From positions 9,857,022 to 9,921,021 of the forward strand of contig NC_083638.1 of the NCBI RefSeq assembly GCF_963576545.1: DNA of 64,000 nucleotides, in the 5' to 3' direction. This DNA comes from Limanda limanda. Lineage: Eukaryota; Chordata; Actinopteri; Pleuronectiformes; Pleuronectidae. Under the pieces are notes generated by a model, which saw nothing but the letters and a program-made list of their open reading frames with translations, had not been told where the DNA came from and made no database searches. The translations under genes and the position numbers were made by a program. Of the stretch, positions 52,144 to 64,000 are shown piece by piece (position 1 is the first letter of the stretch; each line of letters begins with the position of its first letter).

Positions 52144-54448
52144 GGCAAGTTGGAGCCTGTACAAACACCCACACATGACCCCAGTGTACACGCACACACA
52201 CACTCACCCACTTCCCGACACACACACACACTCACACCAACACTCACACAAGCACACATGAGCCAAGGAGCATGGGCAGCAGGGTCACCCTAGCGCCATG
52301 CTTCATAAAGGGCGCCGTTACAATAGGTTTACTGTTACTCTGAGGACTGCCGGGATACAATGGGACTGAATGTATCGGCCTGATGCTTCTCTGTTTCTCT
52401 CCATTTTTCACTTGATGACAAGGAAGACAGACTGAGACGGGACAGCATGGTATCAGAGGACGCCCCTGAAGGTGAGCTGATTCACTGACGGATTACACCT
52501 CCATTTCTATGCATAGTAAGAGTGTAGTGCTGAGGAAGAGACATGAGGGGGAATAATTTATTGATGGTGGAATTTTGATGAGGCTGATACTGATGTGCTT
52601 AAAATACTTCTGTCACATACATGGTTCATTTGTCTCTGACACCCTGAGCATCCAACCCACTTGATCTCCTCCAGGACGTGAAATAACTGTAAAATGAGAA
52701 GTTACAAGAAGAGTCACAGGAGTTTGGTGTCATTTTGTTGAGATATTTCTTGGTAAATTTAGAAAATAAAAACAAGTGATGAGAAATGAAGACTGGAGAG
52801 GAGAGAGCAAAGGTAAACAAGCAAATGATCCAAGCAGAAGGAAGTACAGATGAAATATCACAGTTTCACAGATGGACACTTCCCAGAAGGCTACTGGGTA
52901 AGGTGCATCAAACTACAGAGAGCTGGGGTGAGAGGGGGGGGTCTCACTGAAAGAAGAGGAGAGGGGCGAGAGGGGGTTTGGGGTAACAGATGGGGACTCA
53001 CCCAGATCCAGAGGGGTGTGGTGCTGAATTGTGAGATTCCTCTGAGTTGGGACAAGCTACGAGATATTCGGGCCGCAGCTGTCAACGGTCCAACACCTAC
53101 GCAACTGCACCCTCCTTGCCCTCAGATTGTACAGACACAGTCACACAGTCACACAGTCACATTTCATATCTTGTGAAAGGCCTGCATGGTTGTTTTTGTC
53201 TAGCCAACAATGACAACGATTCAGGTTGTTCTGTTGTTAAAGATTAACATATCTTCTATATATATAGCGTCTGGGCACCGGGAGTCTCCAGGTTGTATTT
53301 GCTCACGGCGTGGCCCGTCTGAATTCTATTACTCTTGTTTGGCCAAAGTTCAGTCGGCCAACTTACACTGTGGAGGAAATAATCAGAAACTCTCTAGGTA
53401 AAAGTAGTAATAAACATATCCCATTACAAGAGTCTTCAAATTTCAGCCAGAAACACATGCTAACAGTATCAAAGTAAGTACTCGTTCTGCATGAAGGTAT
53501 ATTGTTACATCATAGGAATATTAATAGTGATGCATCAATGTGTAAACAGCGTTTTACTGCTTGTTTTGGTGGAGGTAGTTTTAACCAGTAACATTAACAG
53601 TCAGGAATTTTTTTTCATTGGTTTAAAACCAAGGGGTTGACCCCAAAATGTCATCGGAAAAAACTGAGGGGTCATAAGAGGATTGTAAAAAAAGATAGAA
53701 AATGAGAAGAAGAAAAAGTGAATCGCTGAATCAGCACATGCCAGGATATGTCTGTTTGTTAAGGCCTCTACAGCCTTGTGTTGTCTTGAACTGGTGCGTT
53801 GCTGTATAGTCTGAGCACAGGATTAGAATGTTAATTAAAAAATGCCGGTGCTTGACCTAAAAATAATTCAATTAGTTTCGTGTTTTGAAATAATATTATG
53901 CTAAATCATAACTGTAGCTGGATCTAAAGATGGTCTGACATACATTTAAATTGAGCCTGTCAGCTTTAAAACAAGGCTCACAAAGTCGAAACGTTATTAA
54001 ATAGTTAGTCACGATTATAACTTAGAGACAAAAAATATGAAAAACTATAAAATAAATTAAACTACAAAATAAACCTAAGCACAAAAATATAAATTTCAAA
54101 GTAAAAAACGAACTAAATCATGGAGTCAAAAAATCTAAATGGAAAAAAAATGATATTGCCTGTAAACTCAGAGATTGTCATGTTTAAGACTCAAATTATG
54201 AGATACCAAGTCACGTAAAAACTACATAAAATAAATTCTGAGAAACTAAATCAAGTGTTCATCAAGTCTTTGTCCCTCTCTGCTGAAAGAAGAGGTTTAA
54301 AACCACACGTCCTTATCTCAGGAGCAAAACTCAGTCTATGAACTTCAAAGCAACAATACTTTGATTTCAATAATGAGAAACCGAAATTAACGATATCGGC
54401 TGATGTGCGATTTTTTTCTTGATATAATTGTTTTTGCCTTAGTCAGCG
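52142..54448. other. upstream region of itgb6, no gene seen
   Basis: No supported gene. A CA-rich zone reaches about 52260. At 52450-52471 an ATG-initiated stretch (MVSEDAPE) ends at a donor-like GAAG|GTGAGC; this might be an upstream exon but has no other support. The 108-codon plus frame at 52850-53176 has no domain. Confidence 0.45.
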
Positions 54449-54480
54449 CACACACACAGACACACACACACACACACACA
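54449..54480. repeat. (CA)n microsatellite near itgb6 promoter
   Basis: CA repeat about 25 bases upstream of the TATA box. Confidence 0.9.
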
Positions 54481-54505
54481 TTTCTCACCTGAGCGGAAGT
54501 GGACA

Positions 54506-54511
54506 TATAAA
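54506..54511 (+). promoter_or_regulatory. TATA box, itgb6 promoter
   Basis: TATAAA in GGACATATAAAGGCAG, about 158 bases upstream of the itgb6 ATG. An ETS-type GCGGAAGT lies just upstream at 54492-54499. The cap site would fall near 54535. An acceptor-like CTTGTCCAAACAG ending at 54648 leaves open a separate 5' exon. Confidence 0.55.
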
Positions 54512-54663
54512 GGCAGCGCAGGTGAGACGCCCCCCCCAGCTCCTCCCCAGCCCGCGGTGCACTCGCTTCGCAGCAGCGGGTCCGTGTCAATCCGCTAAAA
54601 TATGAGACAACTTGACACAACTCTTCTTTTTGTACCTTGTCCAAACAGAAACCTCACGGACTA

Positions 54664-57600
54664 ATGGGGCTTATTCTGCTGAGCCTGATTCTCCGCTACT
54701 GGATCAGCAGCGTGGAAGGTAAGAACAACAAACAAACACACACACACAAGGGGAACACGTTTAGAATGAGACAATACAAAATCACAGCTTCTCAACAATA
54801 TGACATGAATCCCGTTTTGCTATTTATGTCATATTTATGAATGGTTAACCTGCGAGGATATTGTGAAAGACACATTTCAACGGTCAGGGGGTTTTATTAC
54901 TCTTTACTGCACTTGATAGTATTCAATAAAGTAGTTATAGGTCACATATTAATAAATGATTCACACTCTAACTTAAACTTCCCGTTGACATTTTATCATG
55001 TCCTAAAGCTTCACACGCTTGGGGAACTCAGGTGGTTCCTGTGGTTCCTTGACCCTGACTGTGTTCATGTGTGTTCAGGATCATGTTCGACTGGCAGCGC
55101 TGGGACTTGTGACCAATGTCTGCAGCTCAGTCCTCACTGTGCCTGGTGCACACAGGAGGTAAGCTGCCAGGCGGGTGTGCGGGCATGACACCACCTTGCA
55201 CCTTCGGATTATTACAGACTGTTATGCCATGAGCAGGATTGAAATAAAACCACTACTACCGTTACTTCATTTCTCAGAACTTCACAGACTGGTTCTCAGT
55301 CAGCGAAAGATGTGACACACTGGATATCTTGGTGGAAAAGGGATGTGCCAGGAGCCAGCTGGAGTTCCCCGTCTCCGAAGGTCAAATCCTCCTTGATCTC
55401 CCACTCGGGAAGAAGACAGACAGCGCTAACAGCACCCAGATCTCTCCACAGAAGATGGCCCTCAAGCTGCGAGCTGGTATGCAACCCAAAGTGTTTTTGA
55501 ACTGTCTCCAGGTCCTCGTATTCAGACAGAAAGTAAGGTGTGTGACTTTAGATTTTTTTTTTGCACAGGCAGTCAGGTGACGTTCCAGGTCAAGATCCAA
55601 CACACAGACGACTATCCCGTGGACGTGTACTATCTGATGGACCTGTCAGCGTCCATGATCGATGACCTGGAGATGATCAAATTCTTGGGCTCCTCTCTGT
55701 CTGAAGAGATGGCCAACCTCACCAGTAAATTTCGCATGGGCTTCGGTTCTTTCGTGGAGAAGCCGGTGCTGCCGTTCATCAGGATCACAGAGGAGGAGCT
55801 GGCCAACCCCTGCAGGTAAACAACAAAACATCAGCAACATCCTCAACCCTGAGATTCTACTTGTATCTAATGTTTGTGTCCCGGTGTGTCACAGTGGCGT
55901 GGGCTCAACCTGCCTGCCAGCGTTTGGCTATAAACACGTCTTGTCTCTGACGAGCAGAACAGACCAGTTCAACGAGATCATTTTGAAGCAGCGTGTGTCC
56001 GCAAACATCGACTTGCCAGAGTGCGGCTTCGACGCTATCATGCAAGTGGCCGTTTGTGGGGTAAGACGATAATACGTTTTTTTTAATGTATGAAGCTAAA
56101 CGTTGGTTAGTTTGTGATTCTGTGCTGTGAGTGGCCCCCCTGGTGATGATGTGTCTCCTGATAGGACAAGATAGGCTGGAGGAATGACTCCATGCGTCTG
56201 CTGGTGTTCGTCAGTGATGCCGACTCACACTTCGGGATGGACAGTAAGATGGCCGGCATCGTGATTCCTAACGACGGCCAGTGTCACCTGGATGGCAACA
56301 ACGAGTACTCCATGTCCACAGTGCAGGTGAACCCACAATGGTCCCTATTGTTTTATTTTCATTTCAGAAAGACAAATCATACAGAAATAGTTGTGTATTT
56401 TTTTTAACATTTTCTTTCTTGAAACCCTCAGTTCCCTGACTTTAATTCCTGAGTCATTATAGGCTCGGCTGTGACGATCACCACTGCCTCACTGTACACA
56501 CTCACTGTTGACATATCACCATGTTTGGTGGTTTTCAGGAGTATCCGACTCTCGGTCAGCTGATTGATAAAGTCATGGAGAACAACATCCTGCTGATATT
56601 TGCTGTGACCAAGGAGCAGACACAAAACTATAAGGTAACAGCTCCGTCCTGTAAAGGTGTATATCTCGTTCTTCTAGAATAACTTTGTGTGAGCACAGTT
56701 TTTACTGAGGTTAACATATTCATGCATTAAGCTACATTCTCATCCAACCTGTTGGAACTGGCCCCCTTACCCTCCACAATGCGTTTTGCACCATGAGCCA
56801 GGTCTGCCCAGATTTGTAACTTTCCTTGTGCTGTTTTTCTGGTGTTTTGTGTTTGTTTTTTTCCATCATAGAACTATGCAGATCTCATACCTGGAGCCAC
56901 AGTCGGAGCTCTGGCCACCGATTCGAGGAACATCCTGGAACTGATTGTAACAGCGTACAAAGTAAATAAAGGGTCTTGGTGATGTGGGTGTGCAGGTAGT
57001 GTGTGTGTGTGTGTGTGTGCAAGCACTGGTCATGTGAGATAAAACCGATAACACCTGCCGTAATAAAAGCAGAAAATAACTGTTGAAATGTAATTCAATC
57101 ATAATTTCCAACGTGAAGTTTTAAGCTTGAGCCAAGTTTTATCCAAACACACATGTGGATTTAAAGCGGGCATGAATCCCAGTGAGTGTCAGTATCTCTG
57201 CCTTCTCATTGTCTCGCTTTTCTCTTTTCATTCTTCCTCCCATTACATTTTTTCCGTTCACCAACCCGGTGCTTTGCTTCAGCATGTTCCGCAGCGAGTC
57301 TCTTCTTGTCCAAGCCGTTTGATCTGCTCGTCCCTCCGACTCTCATTTGCTCTTTTCTTCCCCCACTCGCTCCCTCGCTCTCTCTCTCTCTCCCAGTGTC
57401 TCTCCGGCTCTGTACCTCCTTCACTCGTTGTCCTTTTTTTTGTAAATCCCCCCCCTGGCGGCGAGTCGGCAGTCCTCTAATTACTTCATCAGTCTTGTTG
57501 CTAACACCCACTTTTGGCCACTGCCACGTTAACCACACTGAAGAGAGCAGAGCCTGGCATCACACTGATTCTAGATAAAAACAAAGTAAAAAGAGATATT

Positions 57601-60600
57601 TAGTGATGGAGGACAGATGATGAGTATTTACACTTACCTGCAGTTTGGGATTAATGTTTGTTTCTCAGTGGATAGATTGCTGAGCCGTCCCACTTCAATT
57701 ACCCTTCAGCGTATTTACTGAAAAACACGTCCAAGTCTTTTGAATCTGTTTTACCGTAATACACCTTCAGTTTGGGTGTATCCCCAACGACCGTCCACCC
57801 GTTTTTTCCTCCCTAGCAACGCTGGAGACACAGAACAATCACAGGCACGGCGGGAAACACACAGTTAACCCTCCGTTGGCACCCAGACAGTCCGTCAGAG
57901 AGTTCATTAGTCAGTCTCACACAGCATGTCCTCGAGCAGAGGTGAGCTCTCACTCTTTCTCCAGGCGTTTCGTACGAGCACTGCACACCTGGTAGGCTGA
58001 CTCACTCAGAGAGAGTTAGTTATAGGTGGGTTCAGACGTTCCCTCGCATGTCACAGGTCAGCGCAGGGTGAACGTATAATCCCAGTTAAAACCCTGGAAA
58101 CCACACCTCACGGCAACAAAAGCCAGAAGCAAGAATTGGTTTGATCGTCGGCTTTTGGGGATTTTTGTTTGCTGTGTTGTGGAGGGAACCTTTCTGGTCC
58201 GTTCTTGTCTGTGCTGACGTTGGCGTTTCCAGGCAGGGACCTGCAATTATCATGCACTCTTTTCCAGGAACTGCGCTCCGAGATCGAAGTAGAGGTCCAC
58301 GGAGACACAGAGGATCTGCAGATGTCCTTCACAGCCATTTGTCCCAATGGTACTGTCCTGCCCGACCTGAAACGCTGCTCCAACGTCAAACCAGGGGAGA
58401 CGGTCAGTTGCTTATACTCTAAATTGCCCATTCTTTGCATTTGAATGCCACCTTTCATGCAAGCTGGTGCAATGTGGTTCACCAACAAACCAATTCATTA
58501 GACTAAAAATACATTTTTAAAAGAAAGTCTTAAAGGTTTAGTGTGTAAGAGAGATCTATTGGCCAAATTGAATATAAAATCATCCTTGTGATGTTTTTTT
58601 AAGAGTGTGTTTCATCTAAATTATATCAAAAACCCTCAGACTAGAAGCAAGAAACATGAGGCAGATAGATACATGTAGGAACTCTACCAATAAAATGCTG
58701 GCGCTCAAAGGTGTCAGGACAAACTGTTGATAACTAAAGAGTAACTCATAGATTAAATGATAAACATGGAGATAATTGGGAAAAAGGTCTGACACACAAG
58801 GGCAGGTGTGCTCGAGAGACGAGGGAGGATCAGGAAGGGAAGTGACCAACTTTGTAGATCGGTGATATAATGACGCTTTTGTCAGTTGCACTTCAAGGAA
58901 CCTTCTTAGTGGGAGAGATGCAGCACCTGAATTTGGACACAGAGAATAGAGTATATCATTTTAGTAATATGCATAGGGCCCTGGTGTGTATTAAGGCTTT
59001 AACGGCCGAGACGAAACCTGTTCAAATTCATGGTCGTACTCTGACGTCCTCTTGGGTCCTCAGGTCGTGTTCAATGTGACCGTGGAGCTCCCGGGATGCC
59101 TGTCAGGAGTCCGGCACTTCTCCCTCCGAGCGGTGGGCCAGCAGGACAGTCTGGAGGTGGAACTGGAGTCTCTTTGCTCGTGCGACTGCCGGCAGCCCCC
59201 TGAAGCAAACAGCAGCCAGTGCACCGAGGGCCTGGGGGAGTTCCATTGTGGCGTGTGCGTGTGCCAGCCGGGGTTCCTGGGAGCCCAGTGCGAGTGCAAC
59301 GAGGAGAGCATCTTGTTGAGCAACTGCCTCGCCAGCAATGAGTCCGAAGTGTGCAGCAGTCAAGGGAAGTGCTACTGCGGCCAGTGTGTGTGTCATGCAT
59401 CCAGCTTCGGCCGCATCTATGGACCTTACTGCGAGTGTGACAACTACTCCTGTGTTCGCTTCCGGGGAGAACTCTGTGGAGGTGAGCGACTTCTCCAGAA
59501 TGGGATGATCATCCGTTGGTGAGCCTTTCATTTGAGTTCATGTGTGTCTTCCAGGCCATGGATTGTGCGACTGCGGTGAGTGTCACTGTGAAAGTGGTTG
59601 GACGGGGGAGTACTGCAACTGCAGCACCAGCACTGAAGCGTGCATGTCGGAGGACGGCTCTGTCTGCAGCGGCCGGGGGAAATGCAAGTGTGGCCAGTGT
59701 GCCTGCGCTGTACCCGGAGCGTCTGGGGACAAGTGTGAGAAGTGCCTGACATGTGGAGACGCCTGTAGCTCTGCAAGGTGAGAACCCATTCAGGCCAGCG
59801 GCTTTTGAAAGGTGAATACTGGCTCAGTGTAAAGGTTTTTTTTTGTCGGCTTTACCTCTTGAATTGTTGTTTCTTTACCTGAAAAGATATAAGATGTTGT
59901 CTCCTTGCACGACATGATCTGTCTGTTCTTTGGAGCTCAGACGTATCCGATTCTGGCGTCCCTTGTTCACATGTGTCTACACCTTCCATGGGACATCAAA
60001 AGACAACTAATGTCCTCAGCAGAGCACTAAGAGATTTCCTTTCTCCTTTGCCAAGCAGCTGTCAGGCCCAGGGCCATTTGATATCACTGTTGTAGAGGAG
60101 ACGGGTGATAGAGGCTGAATGAAGGCTTGGGAAAACTGGTGATAAGTGACCAACACTGTGATTCTTAAACCTCAAGCTGTTTCTCAAATTGTTTTAATAC
60201 CAGGAGCTGTGTGGAGTGTCACCTCCTAGATAAGGACGAGGCTGAGCTCTGTGAACAGAGGTGCAGCGTTCCTAAAATGTCCGTCAACACAACAGAAGGT
60301 AAATCATCACTTTAAATGGAAAGATACTTTTAGTTTGAGTTATTTTAGTTACACAAGTACAGTTTGCCCTTTTTTTGTTACTCTGTGTTCTGCCTAATCC
60401 AAAAAGGGTGTTGTTTTCATCCCTGTGTCTCTGTACAACGTGACTTAACACTGCATGGATACATGTTCACCAAACTTATGGGATTGTTACTTTGGAGTAT
60501 ATCTCCAGATGGTTTTGAAGCTCGAAGGTCAAAGTCAAAACAAACGTCACGTGGATAATGTCATTTTACGAGATAATAATATATTCTTTTTTATTATTCC

Positions 60601-62684
60601 GCATCATAACCTCATGATAAGGGACATTTTCAAGAAGTCACAATTAAATGAGAAAATTATCTCATGCGTAGTAAAAAAATATTTTCCCAGGAATCTCTGC
60701 ATCAAATTGCATGCATTAACTTTTGCATTAACAAATTGGAAACATAATCTACAGCTCATTTAGAACAACCAATCATTTGTTATCTTATGTTTACATGAAA
60801 TTAAATTGCATTATTGCAATATAAACATGTTTTGCATTGCCCTAGTGAGGTGTATACAGCCTGCATGCAGCGTATGCATCAGCCCACTCATGCTTTTTAT
60901 TTTCTGATTGCTCACGTCAAGTTCAGGGTTGGGTGAGAAACATCAAATTGTATAAATGGCTATTTCCTAAGACGAAGATTTATATCAGAATATGGATATG
61001 CATGCATAATCAACCATTAATAAATTGGGTTTGACCGTGATATATTACATGAGGAGTCTTGTAACCTGCGCTGTAAATGAGTCCATTCTCCCGTGTGGTC
61101 ATGTTTTCGATAGTGGAATCAACACAGGGCCGTGCTAAGTTCCCCCATGGGTCAGAGATTTGAAGGAATGCTGACCTGCACTGACTTGTGTGTGTCTCTG
61201 AAGTCCGAATCCCCTTCTTCTTAACACAACACCATCCACGTCCATTCAGTCAGCCCTTGATAATGGGGAACATATTATTTACCTTGTCTTACAGGCAGAG
61301 CTATTGTAGTGCATGTGAATAGCCAAAGAGCCTTGTCCTCCTTTTATAGAAGAGATTATTTTAAACCCACTATACTTGTGCAAGCTGAGAGGTATATCTG
61401 ATTATCAGAGAGGATTTTCAGGCTTCAGCTGTGATGTACAATGGGGTGGTCCACACACACATGCACACACCAGATTGTAGTCTTTGATATGGAAATCACA
61501 ACAGAGGGGAGTATATCCTTTTACATTCTCAGCACAATGTGGAAAGGGAAGGGGATACACGATGGATTTGTCTCGTCCTTATGGATATGCATGTTCACAT
61601 CTCCTCCCAGATTATGACAAGAGCTCCTCTTTGTCATGCACGCTGATGACGGAGAACGAGTGCTGGATCTCTTTTGATGTGGTGGAAAGTGAGACAGGTA
61701 CCACTGCCTACAACCTCCAGATGTACGGTAAGCCATGAAACAACCACACAGAAAACAGGTTCAATTTAAGGGGAGATCTGGCACGAGTCTCATCTGCCCC
61801 ACCTGTCCCGTCCCAGGTTGCCCAGAGCCTCCGAACATCCCCATGATCATCCTGGGAGTCTCCCTCTCCATCGTGTGTATCGGCCTGATCCTGCTGGCGG
61901 TGTGGAAGGTGCTGGTGTCGGTGCACGACCGTAAAGAGGTCGCCAAGTTTGAGGCGGAGAAATCAAAAGCGAAATGGCAGTCGGTAAGACCCTGAAGTCG
62001 TTCAAAAGCTGGTACTGTGTTTTCTCACCGTTTAAACCATAAACTGTATATAAGCATCGACAAAATGGCTGCTAGGCAAAGGGGAAACTAAAGCTTCTCA
62101 ATCACTCTGATGGAATAAGGTTGTCAAAGGTCAAAGGTCACGGTGACTTCATATATGAGTGTGTGGGATAAAGTTTTTAGGCTGAAACTGCACTGGTTGG
62201 CGGAAGCAGTGTAACCACTTTTAAACGGATAAGAAAAGGACATTTTCTACAAACTTAATTTTTGTTACAAACTGTTACAAAAAATATGAATGAGCCACTT
62301 CTTTATGATGAATAAGCGTTGAAGTCCTGCTGTGGTACATGTTTAGTAGAGCGAGAAAATCTGCAGCAAAAAATAGCTACAAACAAACAAACTACCTTCA
62401 GGAATGTTTGCTAAACAAATTTGAAAGTCCAGCTGATTCAGAGGTGCAGGCTAAAAATAAGAGTATTTATGAGCCACTTTTATTTTTAAAACAAATGAGA
62501 ACAAATATCCAAGGTTTTGATTTTGGTGACGATATTTTAATGATCTTCATGTGTTTGTGCTTTTTCTTGTTTTTGCTCTTCTCAGGGGACCAACCCTTTG
62601 TTCAGAAGCTCGACGTCCACCTTCAAAAATGTAACTTACAAGAACACACAGAGAGAAAAGACCATAACCATGAATTCCTACTGA
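54664..62684 (+). CDS. itgb6: integrin beta-6 subunit, complete
   Basis: Single-pass receptor subunit that pairs with alphaV to bind RGD ligands (fibronectin, latent TGF-beta). Fifteen coding exons, phases consistent: 54664-54718, 55079-55158, 55278-55476, 55569-55815, 55895-56060, 56165-56326, 56539-56634, 56872-56961, 58268-58402, 59064-59481, 59555-59777, 60204-60298, 61611-61727, 61817-61983, 62586-62684. Total 2349 bases, 782 residues (human 788). Domains: signal peptide 1-19, PSI, hybrid, I-like domain with MIDAS DLSAS (136-140) and specificity loop between Cys193 and Cys200, Cys-rich EGF repeats about 440-640, transmembrane helix about 705-728, and tail with [16 protein letters not shown]. 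The first NPxY motif is NPLF (753-756); the second is NVTY (765-768). PEGGFD of other beta subunits is PECGFD here (Cys237). beta-6 is chosen over beta-3/5 from the [14 protein letters not shown] and TSTFKNVTY stretches and the rbms1/psmd14 neighbourhood. Confidence 0.95.
56999..57020. repeat. (TG)n microsatellite, itgb6 intron 8
   Basis: Short TG tract in the 1.3-kb intron 56962-58267. The rest of the intron is pyrimidine rich (about 57200-57440) with no recognised element. Confidence 0.9.
60299..61610 (+). other. itgb6 intron 12, nothing recognised
   Basis: The longest itgb6 intron. Open frames at 60364-60763 show no domain. No missing exon is indicated: flanking exons join in phase and give a continuous tail domain. 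Confidence 0.6.
62036..62150. repeat. repeat fragments, itgb6 last intron
   Basis: AACTGTATATAAGCATCGAC resembles the head of the family at 62785. It is followed by GTCAAAGGTCAAAGGTCACG, which matches the reverse of the GACCTTTGACC core seen at 19940-20352. Confidence 0.45.
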
Positions 62685-62726
62685 TGATAAACTGGAGACG
62701 TTGCAAACCAACATCTGAGTGCACTT

Positions 62727-62763
<37 letters not shown>

Positions 62764-62782
62764 TGTCTGTGTGTGTGTGTGT
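62727..62782. repeat. (TG)n microsatellite in itgb6 3' UTR
   Basis: TG repeat with a CTGTCTG interruption. Confidence 0.95.
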
Positions 62783-62784
62783 GG

Positions 62785-62935
62785 ATAATAGACTGTATAT
62801 AAAGATGGACGACATGACTGCTCCCCAAAAGTGAAGCCAAAGTGTCTTGATTGCCCCCTGGTGGCCGCCTGCATTATAGGTCATAAACTCTGCCTCACCC
62901 ATGGTAGTGGATGGGACATGGGCCGAACTAAAAGT
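62785..62935 (+). repeat. dispersed teleost repeat copy in itgb6 3' UTR
   Basis: Begins ATAGACTGTATATAAAGATG and runs through GGACGACATGAC, CAAAAGTGAAGCC, GATTGCCCCCTGGTGGCC to ATGGTAGTGGATGGGACATG. Diverged partner on the minus strand at 7665-7782. Family name not assigned. Confidence 0.75.
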
Positions 62936-63631
62936 GACAGTATTCATCAGAATACGTTTTTCTCAAAGATGGTTTCTGTCATTTGAGGTAGTTCTAATCA
63001 CACAGATGTTTGTTCAAGAGTTCGGTGTTTCCGTTAAGTTTGGATTTAATTCATTCAGTCATTAGATGCTATAAAAACGGGGCAAACATCACGATTCACA
63101 ACTGAGACTGAGTCACCATTGGTTGAGAATGTGCCTGGGCAGGACCTCGCCACTGCTTCCTCTGGCTGCAGCTGCTCAAGATGGCAGTGTTCGTATCTGG
63201 CTTTTGGCTTCATTTCTGTATAGTGTAGCTAAGTGGAGACACGTCGTCCATCGTTATCTACACTCTGTTGCGTGGATCTGTCTCTGTGATGATTCAGAGA
63301 TGCCAGAACACAGTAGACTCTGAAACTGTGAATGGATGAACACTACATGATGAACTTGCTGCTGTCAAAGTGCACTGTCCATGTATAAACACTGCACTCT
63401 CCTGTTGCATGATCCTGCAAACTCACACTGATGTTTGTCCACTGTAACATGCAGCTTGAAAGGAGGAGTCTACACTACGAGTGGTCTACTACTGAAAAAA
63501 AGTCCTTAATTGTAATGAATGTAAATATACTGGTGGATGATTGTGATTGTTTTTTATTTTATATATTGTGCTTGATGTTTTATTTTAAAGAAAGGCTGAG
63601 CCTTTAATGTTTTTTAGTGACATGGCACATA

Positions 63632-63637
63632 AATAAA
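63632..63637 (+). terminator. itgb6 poly(A) signal
   Basis: AATAAA about 950 bases past the stop, followed after about 18 bases by a T/G-rich stretch. Confidence 0.65.
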
Positions 63638-63655
63638 AGCAAAGTTCTGACTTAT

Positions 63656-64000
63656 TGTGAAAGGATTCTTTCATTGTGTGTTTCTCAAATCCAGACAGAT
63701 ATTGATGACACCGATTAGATCAGGTTTCAGAGGAACACAATTTGAAGTGGGTTTAAGGGGAAGTCAGTGAGAACTGAAAAAAGTGATCCAACAAATTTGT
63801 ACTTTTGGTCCAACATGTAAATTTGCAACATTCAGCCAAACGCAGGCGTAAGTTTATATACTCTAATCATAAATAACAGTTTACAACATAAACAACTGTC
63901 CCTCTTGCTCTTCATCTACTTTTCTCACAGACCCTCATCAATGTTGCTAAAACCTTTATCCTGATGGTGTTTTCCTACACTTCACATCTATTGCACTTCT
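63656..64000. other. downstream of itgb6, nothing recognised
   Basis: No ORF, RNA gene or repeat that I can support in this last stretch. Confidence 0.5.

Larger units (their letters stand above)
62685..63655 (+). other. itgb6: itgb6 3' UTR
   Basis: From the stop to just past AATAAA at 63632-63637 (ACATAAATAAAAGC). It includes a (TG)n tract at 62727-62782 and a dispersed repeat copy. Confidence 0.6.

Noticed and set aside
52850..53176. 108-codon plus-strand ORF
   Set aside because: Gly/Arg-rich from a purine-rich tract; no recognisable family.
60364..60763. Open frames inside itgb6 intron 12 as a missed exon
   Set aside because: Exons 12 and 13 already join in phase and match the family; the frames carry no integrin-like sequence.

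Overview
The window is eukaryotic genomic DNA from a ray-finned fish, most likely a percomorph-type teleost. Genes have many short exons with GT/AG borders and fairly compact introns. The spacers carry long (CA)n/(TG)n microsatellites, a tRNA-derived SINE and several non-autonomous DNA transposons. The exon translations match vertebrate protein families directly. No bacterial, viral or CRISPR feature was seen.

Four protein-coding genes can be rebuilt exon by exon with consistent reading phase. (1) 1-4450, minus strand: the 5' end of fibronectin (fn1). Ten exons encode the signal peptide/N-terminus, type I modules 1-5, a linker plus FNI-6, FNII-1, FNII-2 and FNI-7; the gene runs off the left edge. 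(2) 22628-26474, minus strand: complete psmd14 (Rpn11, the JAMM deubiquitinase of the 26S proteasome lid), 310 residues in ten coding exons. A likely non-coding first exon and a CRE/ETS promoter lie near 27.4-27.5 kb. (3) 32195-44552, plus strand: complete rbms1-type RNA-binding protein, 372 residues in 13 coding exons, with two RRMs and a probable intron in its 3' UTR. (4) 54664-62684, plus strand: complete integrin beta-6 (itgb6), 782 residues in 15 coding exons.

Between fn1 and psmd14 lies about 18 kb with no convincing gene, holding microsatellites, a decayed L2-like LINE piece, a Harbinger-like element with a hAT element inserted in it, and a diverged teleost tandem repeat. psmd14 and rbms1 are head to head, about 4.7 kb apart. 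A second hAT element sits in a psmd14 intron. Two more inverted-repeat elements sit in the rbms1 3'-UTR intron, and foldback repeats lie in rbms1 intron 2. A (CA)n-flanked palindromic element lies between rbms1 and itgb6.

The genes do not form an operon; each has its own promoter. Fibronectin is a ligand of alphaV-beta6 integrin, so a ligand and a receptor subunit are about 50 kb apart here, whereas in human FN1 (2q35) lies far from PSMD14-RBMS1-ITGB6 (2q24). I found no convincing new multigene system. The best items for a second look are the nested and clean transposon insertions with exact target-site duplications, an extra cysteine in the beta-6 I-like domain, (CA)n and (TG)n tracts just behind two rbms1 splice donors, and a small secreted-looking reading frame near 8.3 kb.
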